In this document: piece by piece, positions 1 to 9,200 of the stretch
How the letters are laid out: each line of letters opens with the position of its first letter
Position numbering within the stretch: position 1 is the stretch's first letter
Origin: Physella acuta
Lineage: Eukaryota > Mollusca > Gastropoda > Physidae
Direction of reading: 5' to 3'
Assembly: GCF_028476545.1 (NCBI RefSeq)
Contig: NW_026731579.1
Span: forward strand, 124,001 to 188,000
DNA: 64,000 nt
Position numbers and translations under genes: made by a program
The notes under the pieces: generated by a model
Database searches by the model: none
What the model was told of the DNA's origin: nothing
The model's input: only the letters and a program-made list of their open reading frames with translations

Positions 1-117
1 AATGTAAAACCCATGTAATTACAGCAGTAAGTTGTGAATGTTGATCTAATGTAAAACCCATGTAATTACAGCAGTAAGTTGCGAATGTTGATCTAATGTA
101 AAACCCACATGACTATT
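1..117. repeat. 47-bp tandem repeat, 2.5 copies
   Basis: Unit starts aatgtaaaacccatgtaatt at 1, 48 and 95. It runs out a few bases before the first exon and may extend left of the window. Confidence 0.9.
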
Positions 118-124
118 TCTCCAG

Positions 125-214
125 TGCACAACCAACCTGAGCTGGTGTACCACAGGCTGGACCTGTTCCCCAATGGCAAGATGTGCTACCATCTCAAGCA
201 GCTGTCTACACCAG
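125..214 (+). CDS. CACHD1: CACHD1 exon a
   Basis: Follows the acceptor tttctccag and ends ccag|gtaact. Translation begins [20 protein letters not shown] after a two-base split codon, and ends with a phase-1 base completed by the next exon. It belongs to the extracellular region before the distal Cache domain. It is the least conserved exon to my memory of the family, so the call rests on frame continuity with the next exons. Confidence 0.8.
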
Positions 215-3200
215 GTAACTCTTGCTTCATGTAGGACTCACTCACCGAATAAAACCACACAAACGCTTACATTAAATCATATTTACTCTGACACACTTCT
301 ACTTTGTTATCAATATGAATTTTTTTTTTTACAATTTCAAAGTTTCAATTAGAGATGGAAAATTGCTGTTGTTATATAAGTTCTGAACTAATGAATTTCT
401 CCCATAATACAGAGATGAACACAGTATTTCTGTCAGCCAATAGCTTCATCAACCCATTTGAACATCTGAGTGAGGAAGAAACTAAGAGGACCATTCAAAG
501 CTACATAGCATATCTCAAGGATGACACCAGGCTTATCACCAACCCAGGACTTAAGGTACATTCATGCCTTCTTCACTGGCTCATTCTTTTTTTCTACATG
601 AGTACAATCTACTGTCATACTTAACTTTTGATGATACCCTTTACTCGTATTATTTTTTATATCTTTTTTAAAGATTTTCATGTGTTTAGGACCAATGATG
701 TTTAACTGATTGTATGTTTCACTTGTTCGTCTTACTAGTCCCAAGTACGTAACGACGTAGCTGCAACAGGACGTATCAGCGAGGACTGGCTGAGAAGATT
801 CAAGGCTAGTGACCTCAATGACTACATTGTCCGAAGGTAATCCCACCCACATACATGTCCAGAGTACTTTGGTTAAAAAGAAATGAGTGGCGTTTTTCTA
901 ACTCTTTTGTTATTATCCAGGTATGTCAGCACACCCAGTGGTGTCCTGCGAACATTTCCTGGCACTCTGCTAGACAAGATGTTTGATCCCACCAAAAGAG
1001 AATGGTAAGGCAATCCTTTTATTATATTTTTTATGTCTTGTACAATCTGATGTAACAATGTTCTAATGGTAGTAGATCTAGCATTGACTTGCTTTGTTTT
1101 TGTCTTTTAGGTACACAAGAGCAATGGAGCATCCAGGTCATGTGACTTTGTCAGCTCCGTACTTAGATATAGGTGGTGCTGGCTACATTGTCACCATTAG
1201 TCACACCATATTTGAAGGAAAGTAAGTACTCACATGAACAGCACCTTTTACATTATGTAAACATTAGCATGCAAGGTTATCATTATCATACTTGTAATGT
1301 GTGAGATAGTACAGCAACACAAGCTGTAGTGTTGATGACACCTGTAGGTTGTAATTGTAGTCTGTAACTTGTGAGATCACTATAGTCTGTTGACTCACCA
1401 TACTTACCATCCCCTATAGACCAGCATCTTTACACAGTCCCCTGTTGACTTACTTAATTCAAGCTTTAACCATGAGCCTACTTACCATCCCCTATAGACC
1501 AGCATCATTACACAGTCCCCTGTTGACTTACTTAATTCAAGCTTTAACCATGAGCCTACTTACCATCCCCTATAGACCAGCATCATTACACAGTCCCCTG
1601 TTGACTTACTTAATTCAAGCTTTAACCATGAGCCTACTTACCATCCCCTATAGACCAGCATCATTACACAGTCCCCTGTTGACTTACTTAATTCAAGCTT
1701 TAACCATGAGCCTACTTACCATCCCCTATAGACCAGCATCATTACACAGTCCCCTGTTGACTTACTTAATTCAAGCTTTAACCATGAGCCTACTTACCAC
1801 CCCCTATAGACCAGCATCATTACACAGTCCCCTATTGACTTACTTAATTCAAGCTTTAACCATGAGCCTACTTACCATCCCCTATAGACCAGCATCTTTA
1901 CACAGTCCCCTGTTGACTTACTTAATTCAAGCTTTAACCATGAGCCTACTTACCATCCCCTATAGACCAGCATCATTACACAGTCCCCTGTTGACTTACT
2001 TAATTCAAGCTTTAACCATGAGCCTACTTACCATCCCCTATAGACCAGCATCATTACACAGTCCCCTATTGACTTACTTAATTCAAGCTTTAACCATGAG
2101 CCTACTTACCATCCCCTATAGACCAGCATCTTTACACAGTCCCCTATTGACTTACTTAATTCAAGCTTTAACCATGAGCCTACTTACCATCCCCTATAGA
2201 CCAGCATCTTTACACAGTCCCCTGGATAAAGTTGTGGCTGTCATGGGTATGGACATCACCCTGGGCTACTTCCACAAGCTGCTGGCTGCCAACATCAAGC
2301 CTTGTGAGACCAAGGGGGTCAGGTCAGTCTAATATCTGTCAGACTGGGAGTGAGGGGGGGGGGGGTCAGGTCAGTCTAATATCTGTCATACTGGGGGGGG
2401 GGGTCAGGTTCATCTATGTTGGACCAAGTGGGTCAAGTAAGTATTTGTCAAGCTAGGGGGGGGGTGTCAGGCCAGTCTAATACATGTCAGGGTGGGAGGA
2501 GGGGTGGAAGAGAGGTCAGGTTGGACAAAGGGGTACATCAGACCTAGGTGGGGGGGGTGACGTCAGTCTAATGTTTGTGAAACCAATGTCAGTCTGTCAG
2601 CTTGTTGAGTCTAATATCTGTCCTGTCTGTATTTGAGTTGAATGACAGCTGTGTTACAGTTCCCTATGACCAGAGTCTAAAAATGCTAACATGAGATTTC
2701 CCACCCAGGTGTTTCCTAATGGATGACAAGGGATACCTCATCGCCCACCCAGGACTGATAGACCCCACAGGGAAGGGACCAGCAGAGCAGCGACACATCA
2801 CACACCTGGTGGGTGCATTCACTAACTAGATGTGTTGATTAATTAACATCTAATGGAAACTTGTGGCTAACTTTCTCATAAGATGTGCTATTTTAATAAG
2901 AACTAATGGAGACTTGTAGCTAACTTTCTCACAAGATGTGCTATTTCAATAAGAACTAATGGAGACTTGTAGCTAAGGCATAACTTTCTCACAAGATGTG
3001 CTATTTCAATAAGAACTAATGGAGACTTCTATCTAAGGTGTGTTCATCTCTTTCTATACAGGAACCTTTGGTTGCTAATGACATCCTCAACCATCGTGGC
3101 TTTGTACAGAAGAAGTTGTGTAACAGATACAATGATCGTACAGTGCAGAGATACTTCACAGTAAGCTCTTGACTATACACTTACTATAGACTTCACTTGG

Positions 3201-6200
3201 TTTTAATCAGATCTATACATGTGTTTAAAAAATTACTAATATAAAATTATAGAGTAAGTAATATTAATTGTTTGTTTAATGACAATATTTCAGTTCAATA
3301 CAAGCTTCATTGGGGTATTGACCAACCTGGTGCATGGGGAGCAGTGTGCTAGGTATCAGGTAAGTTTTATAGATGTCTTGTGTACCTGGGCTAGTGTAGC
3401 TTTGTTGTTAACTTATGGGGAGCAGTGTGCTAGGTATCAGGTAAGTTTTATAGATGCCTTGTGTACCTGGGCTAGTGTAGCTGTGTTAGTAACTTATGGG
3501 GAGCAGTGTGTTAGGTATCAGGTAAGTTTTAAGGATGCCTTGTGTACCTGGGTTAGTAGCTTTGGTGGTAACTTATTGGGGCTGCAGTGATACAGATACA
3601 GTTTTGATTACTAAATACAGCTCTGTTTTTCGTTGTTTTATGAAAAAAAATGTTTGTTCTAAGATTTTGATGTAGTGTTACCTGCCCTGTGTCTGACGCC
3701 CACACAAATGATTATTTCAGATCACCCACATCCCTGGTACCAACGCATTCCTGGGTCTTGTCAACCACACCTGCGACACAGCTACAGCCTTTTGTCCCTG
3801 CAGCATGGTAGGCTTTTTCTCCTTCTTTAGTCAGTCTCAACACTTTACATATACAATGGTAGGCTTTTTCTCCTTCTTTAGTCAGCCTCAACACTTCACA
3901 TATACAATGGTAGGCTTTTGTCTTCTTAAGTCAGTCTCAACACTTTACATATACAATGGTAGGCTTTTTCTCCTTCTTTAGTCAGTCTCAACACTTCACA
4001 TATACAATGGTAGGCTTTTTCTTCTTCTTTAGTCAGTCTCAACACTTCACATATACAATGGTAGGCTTTTGTCTTCTTCTTTAGTCAGTCTCAACACTTC
4101 ACATATACAATGGTAGGCTTTTTCTCCTTCTTTAGTCAGTCTCAACACTTCACATATATAATGGTAGGCTTTTGTCTTCTTCTTTAGTCAGTCTCAACAC
4201 TTCACATATACAATGGTAGGCTTTTGTCTTCTTTAGTCAGTCTCAACATTAGTCAGTCTCAACACTTCACATATACAATGGTAGGCTTTTGTCTTCTTTA
4301 GTCAGTCTCAACATTAGTCAGTCTCAACACTTCACATATACAATGGTAGGCTTTTGTCTTCTTTAGTCAGTCTCAACATTAGTCAGTCTCAACACTTCAC
4401 ATATACAATGGTAGGCTTTTGTCTTCTTTAGTCAGTCTCAACATTAGTCAGTCTCAACACTTCACATATACAATGGTAGGCTTTTGTCTTCTTTAGTCAG
4501 TCTCAACATTAGTCAGTCTCAACACTTCACATATACAATGGTAGGCTTTTGTCTTCTTTAGTCAGTCTCAACATTAGTCAGTGTCAACACTTCACATATA
4601 CAATGGTAGGCTTTTGTCTTCTTTAGTCAGTCTCAACATTAGTCAGTCTCAACACTTCACATATACAATGGTAGGCTTTTGTCTTCTTTAGTCAGTCTCA
4701 ACACTTCACATATACAATGGTAGGCTTTTTTTTCTTCTCTAGTCAGTCTCAACATTAGTCATTGTCAACATTAGTCAGTGTCAACTTTTCACATATACAA
4801 GATTTTTCATTATTCTCCTGTAACCATAATGTGAACAAAAATGTTTTGACAGTATGATCGCCTCTGTTTGAACTGCAAGCGTATGGAGCAGACAGAGTGT
4901 GAGTGTCCATGTGAGTGTCCTCTAGAGATGGACTTCTGCAGTGGTCATTTGTTAGACAGTGATGACAAGTAAGTCTCTCCCACTAGACGGTCTGATTCTA
5001 TTGATTGTCAACTTGTTGTAATGTAGAGCTATTTCTCAAATACACTTACATGCAAAATATAGTTACATTTATTATACACTAATGAAATATTTACGGCCAT
5101 TTGATACTGGGTAGAGAAATTTTTTTATTTCACTTTTAAAATTTCTGTGAAATTTGAAAAAAAAAAATTTTAAATAACCTTTTTGTGGGTTACATCCCTT
5201 CAACGTCACAATATTATTTGACTTAATCTAAATATTTATTGGAACCTACAGAATATTTTAAAAATTAAACTTGATAAAAATTAAAAAAATGAAAATCTAA
5301 AACACCAAATTTAAAAATGAAATGTGATCAATCTATAACACCAATTTAAAAAATGAAATGTGATACAACCAAAATATCAAGTTTAAAAATGAAATGTGAT
5401 GAAACCAATGTTGTAACTCCCAGAAACCCCAGCTGTCCCCATGACCCTGAGAGAGAAAAACTGGCGCTGTCTGAAGCTGTGTTCAAACAGGAGCTGGAGC
5501 AATGCTTCAAGCCTCAGTGTGAGAAGAGGAAAAACAAATTGTAAGTCAACATCTTTAGCTCAATCTAGACGTTGGTTACATCATGTAATTAAGTTAAACC
5601 TTGACTTGTATTTGTTGCTTGTTGTAGAGATTGTATGGGTGTCATGGATTGTCAGTGGTGTCAAGTACAGAAAGATGGCAAAACACCTTTAGAGACACCA
5701 TTCTGCTCATCACAGAGGATCTGTTTTGGTGGAGTTGTAGGGGCCCACTCCCCTTATGGGGATGAAATAAGTGGTAAGATTTCTTTTGGTGGAGTTGTAG
5801 GGGCCCACTCCCCTTATGGGGATGAAATAAGTGGTAAGATTTCTTTTGGTTTAATGTAGGGGCCCACTCTCCTTATGGGGATGAAATAAGTGGTAAGATT
5901 TCTTTTGGTGGAGTTGTAGGGGCCCACTCCCCTTATGGGGATGAAATAAGTGGTAAGATTTCTTTTGGTTTAATGTAGGGGCCCACTCCCCTTATGGGGA
6001 TGAAATAAGTGGTAAGATTTCTTTTGGTGAATAACTGGCTCTTTCGGTAGTTTGTGTAAGCAAGTATTCAACTTTACTCCCCTCACCTGTTATAAATTTC
6101 ATCTCAAGTAAACTTAACTCACCTGACATGTAAACTTTAGCCACCTCACCTTTTGTGTTAACTTTACTCAACTCACCTGTAATTGATTTCATCTCATGTA

Positions 6201-9200
6201 AACTTTAGCCACCTCACCTTTTGTGTTAACTTTACTCCCCTCCCCTCACCTTTTGTGTTAACTTTACTCCCCTCCCCTCACCTTTTGTGTTAACTTTACT
6301 CCCCTCCCCTCACCTTTTGTGTTAACTTTACTCCCCTCCCCTCACCTTTTGTGTTAACTTTACTCCCCTCCCCTCACCTTTTGTGTTAACTTTACTCCCC
6401 TCCCCTCACCTTTTGTGTTAACTTTACTCCCCTCCCCTCACCTTTTGTGTTAACTTTACTCCCCTCCCCTCACCTTTTGTGTTAACTTTACTCCCCTCCC
6501 CTCACCTTTTGTGTTAACTTTACTCCCCTCCCCTCACCTTTTGTGTTAACTTTACTCCCCTCCCCTCACCTTTTGTGTTAACTTTACTCCCCTCCCCTCA
6601 CCTTTTGTGTTAACTTTACTCCCCTCCCCTCACCTTTTGTGTTAACTTTACTCCCCTCCCCTCACCTTTTGTGTTAACTTTACTCCCCTCCCCTCACCTT
6701 TTGTGTTAACTTTACTCCCCTCCCCTCACCTTTTGTGTTAACTTTACTCCCCTCCCCTCACCTTTTGTGTTAACTTTACTCCCCTCCCCTCACCTTTTGT
6801 GTTAACTTTACTCCCCTCCCCTCACCTTTTGTATTAACTTTACTCCCCTCCCCTCACCTGACTTAAACTTAACATTGCAGCTGATGTAGAGAGTATAGAG
6901 CAGGCCGGTGTAAAAAGTACCCCAGTAGGGCCAGTGGCTGGAGGAATTATGGGATGTTTTCTGCTGCTAGCCCTGGGGGTGTACTGCTACCGGCACCACG
7001 TGCACCGCCACAGCCATCACTACATCAGCACCCTCCCAGACACCACCAACAGGATCTCCCATTACTACAATGATGAGGATCAGGAGGCCGCAGAGGACCT
7101 CAGTGCTGGAGAATGTGAGTCCATCTCAGGGACACTTGTCAAGTTTTTTGTTTTCTTAAGTCACTATTTATTTGAGTGGATACTTTTCAAGTTTTTAGTT
7201 TTCTTAAGTCACTATTTATTTGAGTGGACACTTGTCAACTTTTTAGTTTTCTTAAGTCACTATTTATTTGAGTGGACACTTTTCAAGTTTTTAGTTTTCT
7301 TAAGTCACTATTTATTTGAGTGGACACTTGTCAAGTTTTTTGTTTTTTCTTAAGTCACTATTTATTTGAGTGGACACTTTTCAAGTTTTTAGTTTTCTTA
7401 AGTCACTATTTATTTGAGTGGACACTTGTCAAGTTTTTTGTTTTTTCTTAAGTCACTATTTATTTGAGTGGATACTTTTCAAGTTTTTAGATTTCTTAAG
7501 TCACTATTTATTTGAGTGGATACTTTTCAACTCAAATTTTTTAGTTTTCTTAAGTCACTATTTATTTGAGTGGATACTTTTCAAGTTTTTTGTTTTCTTA
7601 AGTCACTATTTATTTGAGTGGATACTTTTCAACTCAAATTTTTTAGTTTTCTTAAGTCACTATTTATTTGAGTGGATACTTTTCAACTCAAATTTTTTAG
7701 TTTTCTTAAGTCACTATTTATTTGAGTGGACACTTTTCAACTCAAGTTTTTAGTTTTCTTAAGTCACTATTTATTTGAGTGGATACTTTTCAAGTTTTTA
7801 GTTTTCTTAAGTCACTATTTATTTGAGTGGATACTTTTCAACTGAAGTTTTTAGTTTTCTTAAGTGAAAGTCACTATTTATTTGAGTGGATACTTTTCAA
7901 CTGAAGTTTTTAGTTTTCTTAAGTGAAAGTCACTATTTATTTGAGTGGACACTTTTCAACTCAAGTTTTTAGTTTTCTTAAGTCACTATTTATTTGAGTG
8001 GACACTTTTCAAGTTTTTAGTTTTCTTAAGTCACTATTTATTTGAGTGGATACTTTTCAAGTTTTTTGTTTTCTTAAGTCACTATTTATTTGAGTGGATA
8101 CTTTTCAACTGAAGTTTTTAGTTTTCTTAAGTGAAAGTCACTATTTATTTGAGTGGATACTTTTCAACTGAAGTTTTTAGTTTTCTTAAGTGAAAGTCAC
8201 TATTTATTTGAGTGGACACTTTTCAACTCAAGTTTTTAGTTTTCTTAAGTCACTATTTATTTGAGTGGACACTTTTCAAGTTTTTAGTTTTCTTAAGTCA
8301 CTATTTATTTGAGTGGATACTTTTCAAGTTTTTTGTTTTCTTAAGTCACTATTTATTTGAGTGGATACTTTTCAAGTTTTTTGTTTTCTTAAGTCACTAT
8401 TTATTTGAGTGGATACTTTTCAAGTTTTTTGTTTTCTTAAGTCACTATTTATTTGAGTGGATACTTTTCAAGTTTTTTGTTTTCTTAAGTCACTATTTAT
8501 TTGAGTGGATACTTTTCAAGTTTTTTGTTTTCTTAAGTCACTATTTATTTGAGTGGATACTTTTCAAGTTTTTTGTTTTCTTAAGTCACTATTTATTTGA
8601 GTGGATACTTTTCAAGTTCTTTGTTTTCTTAAGTCACTATTTATTTGAGTGGATACTTTTCAAGTTTTTTGTTTTCTTAAGTCACTATTTATTTGAGTGG
8701 ACACTTTTCAACTCAAGTTTTTAGTTTTCTTAAGTCACTATTTATTTGAGTGGACACTTTTCAAGTTTTTAGTTTTCTTAAGTCACTATTTATTTGAGTG
8801 GACACTTTTTAAGTTTTTTGTTTTCTTAAGTCACTATTTATTTGAGTGGACACTTGTCAACTTTTTAATTTTCTTAAGTCACTATTTATTTGAGTGGATA
8901 CTTTTCAAGTTCTTTGTTTTCTTAAGTCACTATTTATTTGAGTGGATACTTTTCAAGTTTTTTGTTTTCTTAAGTCACTATTTATTTGAGTGGATACTTT
9001 TCAACTGAAGTTTTTAGTTTTCTTAAGTGAAAGTCACTATTTATTTGAGTGGACACTTTTCAACTCAAGTTTTTAGTTTTCTTAAGTCACTATTTATTTG
9101 AGTGGACACTTTTCAAGTTTTTAGTTTTCTTAAGTCACTATTTATTTGAGTGGATACTTTTCAAGTTTTTTGTTTTCTTAAGTCACTATTTATTTGAGTG

